Positions 1 to 7,004 of a DNA stretch of 12,683 nucleotides are shown piece after piece (position 1 is the stretch's first letter; each line of letters starts with the position of its first letter). Location of the stretch: NCBI GenBank assembly GCA_017621115.1, contig JAGATU010000036.1, positions 1 through 12,683 of the forward strand. Direction: 5' to 3'. The translations under genes and the position numbers were made by a program. Below the pieces are notes generated by a model, which saw nothing but the letters and a program-made list of their open reading frames with translations, was not told the DNA's origin and did no database searches. Source of the stretch: Lachnospiraceae bacterium (GTDB lineage: Bacteria > Bacillota_A > Clostridia > Lachnospirales > Lachnospiraceae).

Positions 1-935
1 CATGTTCCGATGTATTCGCTTAATGCACCGTAGATATCTACTTCACAAGATACAGGGATACCCATACCTGTTAAACGGCTGTTAACGTAGCAAGGAACGA
101 ATCCGAACATTGTCTGGAATGCAGGCCAGCACTTACCGGCGATACAAACGTTCTTTCTATAACCCTTATGAGCTTCAACCCAGTCAAGTAATGTAAGTTC
201 GTACTGAGCAAGTTTTGCAAGGATTTCAGGTTTCTTGTTGCCTGCGCCAAGTTCAGCTTCCATATCAGCAACAACTTCAGGAATACGAGCATCGCCTTCA
301 TGCTTAAGGAATGCTTCGTATAAGTCAAGTTCTGAGTTTTCTTCGATTTCAACACCAAGGTTGTAAAGCTGCTTAATAGGAGCGTTACAAGCAAGGAAGT
401 TAAGAGGTCTAGGACCAAAGCTGATAATCTTTAAGTCAGAAAGACCGATGATTGCTCTTGCGATTGGTAAGAACTCTTTGATCATGTCTGCACATTCAGG
501 AGCTGTTCCAACAGGATACTCAGGAATGTAAGCTTTAACATTACGAAGAGCTAAGTTGTAACTAGCATTTAACATACCACAGTATGCATCGCCACGGTTG
601 CTTGAAAGAGTAGCAATATCTTCTTCTGCAGCTGCGATGAACATCTTAGGTCCTTCGAAGTGCTTAGCAAGTAATGTTTCAGAAATTTCAGGACCAAAGT
701 TACCAAGGTATACGCAAAGAGCGTTACATCCTGCAGCTTTGATATCTTCTAAAGCCTGAACCATATGGATTTCGCTTTCAACGATACATACAGGACATTC
801 ATAGATGTCTGCTGCATCATATTTTGCCTGATAAGCTTCTACCAGGGCTTTTCTTCTGTTTACTGATAATGATTCAGGGAAACAGTCACGGCTTACAGCC
901 ACAATACCAACTTTTACTTTTGGAATGTTGTTCAT
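1..935 (-). CDS. L-fucose/L-arabinose isomerase-family protein (C-terminus outside window)
   Basis: The open frame runs from an ATG at 935 through the window edge without a stop (311 codons), so this is an N-terminal fragment. The start is fixed by GGAGGA about 10 bases upstream, and translation begins MNNIPKVKVGIVAVSRDCF. The protein resembles the FucI/AraA-like isomerase superfamily: a Rossmann-like N-terminal region (residues 1-160) followed by a second domain with SFGPRPLNF near residue 200. Near the cut end it has a CEVDIYGALS segment whose Glu (about residue 298) I take to match the metal/catalytic Glu of fucose isomerase. Known family enzymes interconvert an aldose and its ketose (L-fucose/L-fuculose, D-arabinose/D-ribulose, L-arabinose/L-ribulose) in the cytoplasm using Mn2+. 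It is the last visible gene of the xylB operon, so its ketose product probably feeds the kinase. The family call is fairly sure; the substrate is unknown. Confidence 0.8.
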   Translation of the reverse strand, partial: MNNIPKVKVGIVAVSRDCFPESLSVNRRKALVEAYQAKYDAADIYECPVCIVESEIHMVQALEDIKAAGCNALCVYLGNFGPEISETLLAKHFEGPKMFIAAAEEDIATLSSNRGDAYCGMLNASYNLALRNVKAYIPEYPVGTAPECADMIKEFLPIARAIIGLSDLKIISFGPRPLNFLACNAPIKQLYNLGVEIEENSELDLYEAFLKHEGDARIPEVVADMEAELGAGNKKPEILAKLAQYELTLLDWVEAHKGYRKNVCIAGKCWPAFQTMFGFVPCYVNSRLTGMGIPVSCEVDIYGALSEYIGT

Positions 936-980
936 AATTAGTTTTCCTCCTAAATATTAATTTTGTGAGTTTTTATTTAG

Positions 981-1010
981 TACAGAAGAACAGTTACCCG
1001 TTCTTCTGTA
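981..1010. repeat. Perfect inverted repeat between DUF4867 gene and isomerase gene
   Basis: An 11-bp arm (TACAGAAGAAC, 981-991) is repeated in inverted form at 1000-1010 around an 8-base loop. It lies in the 83-bp gap between two co-directional minus-strand genes. On the minus strand the hairpin is followed by an A-rich sequence, not a T-run, so it does not look like a normal intrinsic terminator. A role in mRNA processing or stability, giving the isomerase a different dose from the genes before it, is an inference. Confidence 0.7.
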
Positions 1011-1018
1011 TTGGACAA

Positions 1019-1636
1019 TTATTTAATGCAGATGTTTTCTCCGATTAAACCGATATGAGCGCCTGCATCCAAGCCGCCTTCTTCATGACCGATGAGCCAT
1101 TTGTTCTTAGCGGTGATTAATTTGTCTTCCCAAACATCATGATCTTTGTCTAAAGGAAGGTTTGTATCCTTAGGAAGTACGATACCTACCTGGAAACCGT
1201 CATCATTAGCGCTGCAAGGAGCGTAGTGAAGAGTAGTAGCGTAAAGTTCTACTGCAGTTCCTTTTGGAAGGAAGAATGCTTCAACTAAAGAAGTATCATA
1301 AGTAAAGTCATCTGTAATATCACTCTGAAGACCTACAAGTAAGATAGCGTCTGTTCCGCCAACATTGATTTCGGAAGAACGGTGATATTCCAAAGCGTTT
1401 AATTTATAGTTGTGACCATTGCAGTATCCAATCTGTGTTGGAAGTTCACCAAAAGATTTGGTCTGTAATTCTGCAAAAGTAGGTGTTGCTTCTAATTCAG
1501 CAACAGATGGAAGGTAATCAACGCCTTCCGGAACCGGAGTCTTAGCAAGTGCATCTACTAATGGACCAAAGTCGATTCCCTGTACAACTTTACCATACTT
1601 TTTAAAAGCGGCATCTGTAACTTTTTTGATTTCCAT
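1019..1636 (-). CDS. DUF4867-family protein, cupin-like
   Basis: This 205-residue cytoplasmic protein has no signal peptide or membrane segment. The start at 1636 is chosen because GAAAGGACG sits just upstream and overlaps the end of xylB. A longer in-frame start at 1684 lies inside xylB and lacks a ribosome site. I recognise the family as DUF4867, which tends to sit beside FucI-like isomerases and FGGY kinases. The sequence has ureidoglycolate-lyase-like (AllA-type cupin) traits: FKKYGKVVQG at residues 11-20, E83-x-H85-x3-E89 in a strand-rich core, and FFLPKGTAVELYATTLHYAP at 121-140 with a possible metal-ligand His137. A metal-dependent cupin acting on a sugar or sugar acid, such as a C2 epimerase, isomerase or lyase, would fit but is inferred. 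It follows xylB by 14 bp and is probably translationally coupled to it. Confidence 0.8.
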   Translation of the reverse strand: MEIKKVTDAAFKKYGKVVQGIDFGPLVDALAKTPVPEGVDYLPSVAELEATPTFAELQTKSFGELPTQIGYCNGHNYKLNALEYHRSSEINVGGTDAILLVGLQSDITDDFTYDTSLVEAFFLPKGTAVELYATTLHYAPCSANDDGFQVGIVLPKDTNLPLDKDHDVWEDKLITAKNKWLIGHEEGGLDAGAHIGLIGENICIK

Positions 1637-1650
1637 AATTATCGTCCTTT

Positions 1651-3123
1651 CTATTTTGTAATAATATCGTAAAGAGGTTTGCAAGCAGGATAAATCTCTT
1701 TAAACTGCTGGTAACGTTCTTCGTATTTAGCAACTAATTCTGCTGTAGGTTCAACAGTATCAATTACCTTAACCAACTTAGCAGCTGCTTCTTCTACGGA
1801 AGCGTATTCACCGCATGCTACAGCTGCAAGCATTGCTCCGCCGTATCCGGGACCTTCTTCACTTTCGATAACGTCAACTTTAACATTGAGTACATTGGCA
1901 ATAATCTTCTTCCAAAGAGGAGATTTAGCACCACCACCGCAAATCTTGGTACGTTCAATCTTAATACCTAAGGACTTGGCTACTTCGAAAGAATCACGGA
2001 GTGCAAATGCAACACCTTCCAAAACCGCCTGAGTCATATCGGCTCTTGAAGTATCCATTGTCATACCGATGAAAGTACCTCTTGCATTAGGATTATTGTG
2101 AGGAGAACGTTCACCCATTAAGTATGGAAGGAAGTAAACGTGGTTCTCACCTAACTTCTCGATGGCTTTCTGTTCTGCTGCGTAATCCTTTGTACCGATG
2201 ATTTCGTCCATCCACCACTTATTACATGATGCAGCACTTAACATACAGCCCATTAAGTGGTAATGTCCGTCAGCGTGAGCGAAGGAATGAAGAGCATTGT
2301 TCTCATCAACACCGAACTTGTCGGATGAGATGAAGATAGTTCCGCTTGTACCAAGGGAAATGTTACACATACCGTCACCAACAGTACCTGTACCAACAGC
2401 AGCTGCAGCGTTGTCGCCCGCACCTGCAACAACCTTACATGTAGTAGGGATACCTAATTCTTCTGCGATTGCAGGTAAAACGGTTCCTACTTCTTCGTAA
2501 GATTCATAAACCTTAGCAAGCTGATCTTCTGTGATACCACAGATATCCATCATTTCTTTGGACCAGCAACGGTTCTTTACATCAAATGTAAGCATTCCGG
2601 ATGCATCGGATACGTCTGTACAATGTACACCTGATAATTTATATGCGATGTAATCCTTAGGAAGCATAATCTTTTCAATTTTTGCAAAGTTCTCAGGCTC
2701 TTTGTTCTTAATCCAGAGAATCTTAGGAGCTGTAAATCCTGTGAAAGAAATGTTAGCTGTGTACTCAGATAACTTATCTTTACCGATTACATTATTCAGA
2801 TAATCACATTCTTCATATGTACGGCCATCGTTCCATAAAAGAGCAGGGCGGATAACATTGTCATCTTTGTCTAAAATAACAAGACCATGCATCTGTCCGC
2901 CGAAACTGATGCCTGCAACCTGTGATTTGTCGCATTCGCTTAATAATTCCTTTAAACCTTCCATGGTCTGTTCAAACCAGTCTTCCGGTTTCTGTTCTGA
3001 CCAGCCCGGATTTGGAAAATATAAAGGATATTCTTTTGATACAATCTTAGCAATCTTGCCTGCGCCGTCCATAAGCAACAGCTTAACGGCAGAAGTACCA
3101 AGGTCTACACCAATGTAGTACAT
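1651..3123 (-). CDS. xylB: Xylulokinase (FGGY carbohydrate kinase)
   Basis: This 490-residue cytoplasmic kinase transfers phosphate from ATP to a ketopentose, classically D-xylulose to D-xylulose 5-phosphate, which enters the pentose phosphate pathway. The N-terminal FGGY domain has the phosphate-binding turn VDLGTSAVK (residues 6-14). It also has the xylulokinase substrate signature GGQMHG (75-80) followed by LLWNDGRT (95-102). The likely catalytic base is Asp237 in AGAGDNAAAAVGTG, and SLGTSGTIF and a CGGGAKSPLWKKI segment mark the C-terminal ATP domain. Length and motif order match typical XylB. A strong AAGGAGG lies 8 bases before the ATG. It is the first gene of the operon and is preceded by a near-consensus promoter with an operator over the transcript start. 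Because the partner isomerase is FucI-like and not XylA, the true substrate could be another ketopentose such as ribulose. Confidence 0.9.
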   Translation of the reverse strand: MYYIGVDLGTSAVKLLLMDGAGKIAKIVSKEYPLYFPNPGWSEQKPEDWFEQTMEGLKELLSECDKSQVAGISFGGQMHGLVILDKDDNVIRPALLWNDGRTYEECDYLNNVIGKDKLSEYTANISFTGFTAPKILWIKNKEPENFAKIEKIMLPKDYIAYKLSGVHCTDVSDASGMLTFDVKNRCWSKEMMDICGITEDQLAKVYESYEEVGTVLPAIAEELGIPTTCKVVAGAGDNAAAAVGTGTVGDGMCNISLGTSGTIFISSDKFGVDENNALHSFAHADGHYHLMGCMLSAASCNKWWMDEIIGTKDYAAEQKAIEKLGENHVYFLPYLMGERSPHNNPNARGTFIGMTMDTSRADMTQAVLEGVAFALRDSFEVAKSLGIKIERTKICGGGAKSPLWKKIIANVLNVKVDVIESEEGPGYGGAMLAAVACGEYASVEEAAAKLVKVIDTVEPTAELVAKYEERYQQFKEIYPACKPLYDIITK

Positions 3124-3152
3124 AGAAAATCCTCCTTATTAGTACGAAATTA

Positions 3153-3166
3153 CGTGCACGTGCACG
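3153..3166. promoter_or_regulatory. Operator O1 for the LacI-family regulator
   Basis: CGTGCACGTGCACG is a perfect 14-bp palindrome with a central CpG, the usual design of LacI/GalR operators. It covers about +5 to +18 of the predicted xylB transcript, where a bound repressor would block initiation or clearance. A 12/14 match lies at 3248-3261. Assignment to the adjacent regulator rests on position and symmetry. Confidence 0.8.
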
Positions 3167-3176
3167 ATATATAGTA

Positions 3177-3205
3177 ATTATACGAGTGTTTTAGTGAAAA
3201 ATCAA
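3177..3205 (-). promoter_or_regulatory. Promoter of the xylB operon
   Basis: Read on the minus strand, a -35 box TTGATT (3205-3200) is separated by 17 bp from a perfect -10 box TATAAT (3182-3177). The expected transcript start is near 3170, giving a leader of roughly 47 bases that contains operator O1 and the AAGGAGG ribosome site. Confidence 0.75.
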
Positions 3206-3247
3206 CTATCCTGCATGTAGAAAACTTTGTAAAATTTTTGTGCAAAA

Positions 3248-3261
3248 TGTGTACGTGCACG
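3248..3261. promoter_or_regulatory. Operator O2 for the LacI-family regulator
   Basis: TGTGTACGTGCACG matches the O1 palindrome at 12 of 14 positions and keeps the central CpG. It ends 4 bp before the regulator's TTGACA box and lies about 80-90 bp upstream of the xylB start point. It could serve autoregulation, DNA looping with O1, or both. Confidence 0.7.
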
Positions 3262-3265
3262 GTTA

Positions 3266-3294
3266 TTGACACGGTGGGTAAATTCATGTAAGGT
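3266..3294 (+). promoter_or_regulatory. Candidate promoter of the LacI-family gene
   Basis: A perfect -35 box TTGACA (3266-3271) lies 17 bp before a poor -10 candidate TAAGGT (3289-3294). The expected start would be near 3301, giving a very short leader with AGTGAGGG as the ribosome site. The weak -10 fits a low, possibly autoregulated, level of repressor. Confidence 0.5.
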
Positions 3295-3315
3295 ATTGCA
3301 TAGTGAGGGTTTATT

Positions 3316-4332
3316 ATGGCTACAATAAAAGAAATTGCAGAATTGGCGGGAGTTTCCAGAGGAACCGTGGATCGTGTGCTGAACCATCGTGGCGAAGTGA
3401 ATGCGGAGACGGCAGCAAGAGTTATGGAAATTGTGAAGGCATTGGATTACAGACCGAATCGTGCCGGTCTGGCACTCGCAGCCCGCAAGAAGAAATTTAA
3501 GATAGGTGTTATCCTGTTTAGTGAGAACAATCCTTTTTTTGATGAGGTTATGGAAGGTGTTCTTGCCAAATCACAGGAATTGGAAGATTACGGGATAATT
3601 ACGGTTACCAAACGTGTGGAATTTGATCTGGAAGCACAGATACAGGCGATTGATGAGTTGCTGACTGAAGAAGTCAATGGTCTTTTGCTTGCACCGTATA
3701 ACCATGAACGTATCCGTGAGAAGATTGATGAGATTACCGATATGCAGATTCCGGTGGTAACGGTCAATACCGATATTGAAGGAAGTAAGCGTCTGGCATA
3801 TGTGGGAAGTGATTTTTTCCAGAGCGGACGTATGGCAGCAGGTATTTTCGGGCTTATGATGAAAGGAAATACGGAACTTGCTATTGTGACAGGTTCGTCA
3901 AATGTCCTTTGTCATAGTGAGCGCATCAGGGGATTCCGCGAGGTTCTGGATAAGGATTATCCGAACATCCAGATTGCTGAGATAGTAGAGAATCACGATG
4001 ATGAGTTTGAGAGTTATGCGCTTACCAAGCAGATTTTGGGCAAATATCCCAATATTGGAGCACTCTTTTTTACGGCAGCGGGTGTTAACGGCGGATGCAA
4101 AGCCGTGATTGAATCCAAGAAGGATGTGAAGGTTGTTACTTTTGATGAGGTTCCGACCACGATTGCTATGTTAAAAGAGGGAGTTATTTCGGCAACTATC
4201 GGACAGCAGCCGGTGATACAGGGAGCCAGGGCGCTTGATATTTTGTTTGAATATCTGACATCGGGCAAGATGCCGGAGGCTACGGATTGCATCATAGATT
4301 TAACAATGAAAATTAAGGAAACGGTTATTTAG
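3316..4332 (+). CDS. LacI/GalR-family transcriptional regulator
   Basis: This 338-residue cytoplasmic DNA-binding protein has an N-terminal LacI helix-turn-helix at residues 2-50: IKEIAELAGVSRGTVDRVLN, with SRGTVDRV as the recognition helix. A hinge of the DYRPNRAGLALA type follows. The rest is a periplasmic-binding-protein-like effector domain that begins KIGVILFSENNPFF and contains NTDIEG, VGSDFFQSG and FDEVPTT segments typical of sugar-responsive members. Length is normal for the family. The start has AGTGAGGG upstream. The gene is divergent from the xylB operon, and two CpG-centred palindromes between them are its likely operators. I infer that it represses the xylB-DUF4867-isomerase operon until the cognate sugar or a metabolite binds. 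The hinge lacks the classic NxxAR form, and the effector is not deducible from sequence. Confidence 0.9.
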   Translation: MATIKEIAELAGVSRGTVDRVLNHRGEVNAETAARVMEIVKALDYRPNRAGLALAARKKKFKIGVILFSENNPFFDEVMEGVLAKSQELEDYGIITVTKRVEFDLEAQIQAIDELLTEEVNGLLLAPYNHERIREKIDEITDMQIPVVTVNTDIEGSKRLAYVGSDFFQSGRMAAGIFGLMMKGNTELAIVTGSSNVLCHSERIRGFREVLDKDYPNIQIAEIVENHDDEFESYALTKQILGKYPNIGALFFTAAGVNGGCKAVIESKKDVKVVTFDEVPTTIAMLKEGVISATIGQQPVIQGARALDILFEYLTSGKMPEATDCIIDLTMKIKETVI

Positions 4333-4334
4333 TT

Positions 4335-5480
4335 ATGAAGAAACGCAGGAAAAGAAGAATCAGCAGGAAGACAGAACTACGTATAAAGATTGCTTCTTTT
4401 ATTATAGTATGTCTGGTTGGAATAGGTGTTGGAATCTGGTATTTTGCAAACAGTACCGTATACAGTTTGGCAGCGGTTACCAAGATTTCCCTTGTAGGAT
4501 ATGACAGTAAAGGATATGTAAAAGCTGAGATTGATGACAGTACCCTGACGCAGGAGGAACAGGCGTTTAAGGAAGTGCTGGACACTGTGGAGATTGGTTT
4601 TTCCAAGGAAGACAATTTAAGCAATGGGGAACAGGTCGAGATTTTATATAGTTACGATGAGGCATTGGCGGAAGAACTTGACGTAAAGATTTCTGATGCT
4701 ACGACTACTTTTACGGTGGAGAATCTTCCCCAGGCAGAGATGATTACATATGAACAGCTTTTTTCGGACGTAGAGATTGTATTTGAAGGGACTTCACCGG
4801 TAATTACGGCCGAAGTGGTAAATAACAGTACACATCCTTATATTCAGACCATGGATTTTGAGATCCGCAGTCCGAAAGAATATTATCAAAAAGGGGATGT
4901 TATTATTGTAGATGCCCTGTTTGATGAGCATGAAGCCATTGATTATCGGTATGAGGTGGAAGCAGGTGCGGATGGATACTGTAAAGAGTATCCGCTTGAG
5001 AATATTGACACTTATGTCATGGATCCTGAAGTTATTACAGAAGAGATGCTGGATACGCTTGTAAAGGCAGGAACGGAATGTTTTACAGACGCCAATGAGT
5101 ATGGTTTACGTATTTTTAGTGAAGCAAATCGTATGCCTATCTGGATTAATAAAAAGACTACCTTTGAGTGGAAGAATCCCTATGTAATTTCAGCATATTT
5201 TAATGTTGCCAAAGAGAGTGCAATGGCTACGGCCGGTGAGTACATTAATGATATTAAAATTGTGTACGGAGTTACTTTGATTCAGGCAGACGGTGTGAGC
5301 TGTGATGCAGAGTTGGTAGTGCGTTTTAACGGAATTATGGAAAAAGCGGACGGAAGTATTGATTTGGCGCTTGACAGCGGTACTATGATTTCAGCGTCCC
5401 ATAAGGACAAATTTATCAAGGATATTGTCCGTAACAAGAATACAGCGGATGATTATGAATCGACCAAAATATTAGAGTAA
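4335..5480 (+). CDS. Membrane-anchored protein of unknown function with two tandem extracytoplasmic modules
   Basis: The 381-residue product starts with a strongly basic stretch (KKRRKRRISRK, residues 2-12) followed by one hydrophobic helix at about 17-38. It is therefore probably an N-in, C-out single-pass protein with its bulk outside the membrane. Two related modules follow. Module 1 (about 47-132) has FSKEDNLSNGEQVEILYSYD and ends FTVENLP. Module 2 (about 142-227) starts DVEIVFEGTSP, then YQKGDVIIVDALFDE and ends YPLENI. Both follow the plan 'GD/GE plus strand plus YDE/FDE, then V/LEN', which recalls repeated beta-domains in clostridial surface and zinc-ribbon proteins. The remaining 150 residues have no motif I recognise. 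The ATG lies 2 bp after the LacI stop, suggesting translational coupling. The nearest ribosome-like site (AAGGAA, 4315-4320) is rather far away. A terminator follows. No function is claimed. Confidence 0.8.
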   Translation: MKKRRKRRISRKTELRIKIASFIIVCLVGIGVGIWYFANSTVYSLAAVTKISLVGYDSKGYVKAEIDDSTLTQEEQAFKEVLDTVEIGFSKEDNLSNGEQVEILYSYDEALAEELDVKISDATTTFTVENLPQAEMITYEQLFSDVEIVFEGTSPVITAEVVNNSTHPYIQTMDFEIRSPKEYYQKGDVIIVDALFDEHEAIDYRYEVEAGADGYCKEYPLENIDTYVMDPEVITEEMLDTLVKAGTECFTDANEYGLRIFSEANRMPIWINKKTTFEWKNPYVISAYFNVAKESAMATAGEYINDIKIVYGVTLIQADGVSCDAELVVRFNGIMEKADGSIDLALDSGTMISASHKDKFIKDIVRNKNTADDYESTKILE

Positions 5481-5511
5481 GTATTCGGTGGTATTTGGAT
5501 ACGCATTGGCG

Positions 5512-5517
5512 TATAAT
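5512..5517 (+). promoter_or_regulatory. Possible -10 box upstream of the MATE gene
   Basis: A perfect TATAAT lies 60 bp before the MATE start, but no convincing -35 box or extended -10 accompanies it. If used, its transcript would begin near 5524 and run at once into the hairpin at 5528-5555. Confidence 0.3.
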
Positions 5518-5527
5518 GAAATAGGCG

Positions 5528-5559
5528 ACGGGTATTGCCGCATGGCAGTGCCCGTTTTT
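5528..5559 (+). terminator. Intrinsic terminator between the regulator operon and the MATE gene
   Basis: A 12-bp stem (5528-5539 with 5544-5555, including two G-U pairs) closes on the 4-base loop GCAT and runs into TTTTT at 5555-5559. It should end the LacI plus membrane-protein transcript. It lies only 17 bp before the MATE start codon, so read-through or an overlapping promoter must feed that gene. Confidence 0.85.
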
Positions 5560-5576
5560 GGACGGAGGACTTATTT

Positions 5577-6968
5577 ATGGCAGTAAGAGGAATGACACAG
5601 GAAGAAAAAATCAATTATATGACTACAAAGCATGTCCCGTCATTGATCTGCGAATTGGCTGTTCCGACGATAATCAGCATGTTGGTAACGGCATTTTATA
5701 ATATGGCAGACACATTCTTTGTCGGCAAACTGAATACACAATCAACGGCAGCGGTCGGCATTGTTTTTACGGTAATGGCGTTTATCCAGGCATTCGGATT
5801 CTTTTACGGACAGGGAAGCGGAAACTACATTTCCAGGAAGCTTGGGGCAAGGGAATATGAAGATGCGGCTGTAATGGCTTCCACAGGTTTCTTTATGGCA
5901 ATTATTACCGGTATCGTGATAGCGATTACGGGACTTATCTTTTTGGAACCGATATCCCTTTTTCTTGGTTCCACCCCAACGATTCTGCCTTATACGAAAG
6001 CGTATCTTCGGATTATACTTGTTGGAGCCCCGTTTATTATGTCGTCCTTTGTATTAAATAACCAATTACGCTTCCAGGGAAGCGCAGCTTATGCAATGGT
6101 CGGAATTGTTTCGGGTGCGGTTGTAAACGTGGTATTGGATCCGATTTTTATTTTTGTATTTGATATGGGAGTTGCCGGAGCGGCTCTTGCAACGGTTATC
6201 AGTCAGGCGGTAAGTTTTACATTGCTTTGTATTGGAAGTTCAAGAGGAGGAAATATCCGGATTTCGTATAAAAACTTCAGACCCAAGTGGTCAATATTAT
6301 GGGAAATGGCAAGAGGTGGTTTTCCGTCACTTTGCAGACAGGGATTGGCGAGTGTGTCAGGAATGCTGTTAAATCATGCGGCGGGTTCCTACGGTGGGGT
6401 GTCCGGAGATGCTGCGATTGCGGCGATGTCGATTGTGACACGAGTGTCAATGTTTGCCAATTCAGCACTGATTGGATTTGGTCAGGGATTCCAACCGGTA
6501 TGCGGTATGAATTACGGAGCCCAAAAATATGGAAGAGTAAGAGAAGGTTTCTGGTTCTGTGTTAAATATTCATTTGTATTTTTGCTTGTGATGGCAGGAT
6601 TGGCAATGGCCTTTGCGCAGCCGATTATTACGATTTTCAGAAAAGATGATTTGGAAGTTATAAGAATCGGAACTCTGGCTCTTCGGTTTCATTGCTTAAC
6701 ATTTCCATTGAGTGCATGGATTGTCATGTGTAATATGATGCTTCAAGTAGTGGGAAGGGCAGGAAAGGCTTCCTTAATATCAGCGGCCAGACAGGGAGTA
6801 TTCTTTATACCGCTAATTTTCATATTGCCGTATTGTTTTGGATTGTTTGGTGTTCAGGTTTGTCAGCCGGTGGCTGATGTTTGTGCATTTGCTTTATCTG
6901 TTCCGATTGGACTTAGTGAACTGAAATTGATTAAGCAGATGGAAGCGGAAGTAAGTGCAAAAGAATGA
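5577..6968 (+). CDS. MATE-family multidrug/sodium antiporter (MepA-like)
   Basis: The 463-residue integral membrane protein is expected to form about 12 helices in two six-helix bundles and to export cationic drugs or metabolites using a Na+ or H+ gradient. MATE hallmarks are visible: ELAVPTIISMLVTAFYNMADTFFVGKLN in the first helix region, GQGSGNYISRKLGA after helix 2-3, and NVVLDPIFIFVFDMGVAGAALAT mid-protein. The second half carries the matching FGQGFQPVCGMNYGAQ. The start at 5577 is chosen because GGAGG (5563-5567) precedes it. The in-frame ATG at 5535 falls inside the terminator stem and has no ribosome site. Length is typical. It is followed 36 bp later by a 58-residue gene, probably on the same transcript. 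Its substrate cannot be read from sequence. Confidence 0.9.
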   Translation: MAVRGMTQEEKINYMTTKHVPSLICELAVPTIISMLVTAFYNMADTFFVGKLNTQSTAAVGIVFTVMAFIQAFGFFYGQGSGNYISRKLGAREYEDAAVMASTGFFMAIITGIVIAITGLIFLEPISLFLGSTPTILPYTKAYLRIILVGAPFIMSSFVLNNQLRFQGSAAYAMVGIVSGAVVNVVLDPIFIFVFDMGVAGAALATVISQAVSFTLLCIGSSRGGNIRISYKNFRPKWSILWEMARGGFPSLCRQGLASVSGMLLNHAAGSYGGVSGDAAIAAMSIVTRVSMFANSALIGFGQGFQPVCGMNYGAQKYGRVREGFWFCVKYSFVFLLVMAGLAMAFAQPIITIFRKDDLEVIRIGTLALRFHCLTFPLSAWIVMCNMMLQVVGRAGKASLISAARQGVFFIPLIFILPYCFGLFGVQVCQPVADVCAFALSVPIGLSELKLIKQMEAEVSAKE

Positions 6969-7004
6969 TAGTTCAGATTATGAATGCTGATAAGGAGAAG
7001 ATAT

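Noticed and set aside
71..418. A 115-codon minus-strand open frame
   Set aside because: It lies out of frame inside the longer FucI-like isomerase coding sequence, which runs 935 to the edge with a good ribosome site and clear family features.
1637..1684. A 16-residue N-terminal extension of the DUF4867 protein
   Set aside because: It would overlap the end of xylB and lacks a ribosome site, while GAAAGGACG precedes the internal Met at 1636.
5535..5576. An upstream extension of the MATE protein by 14 residues
   Set aside because: The upstream ATG lies inside the terminator stem and has no ribosome site. GGAGG directly precedes the ATG at 5577.
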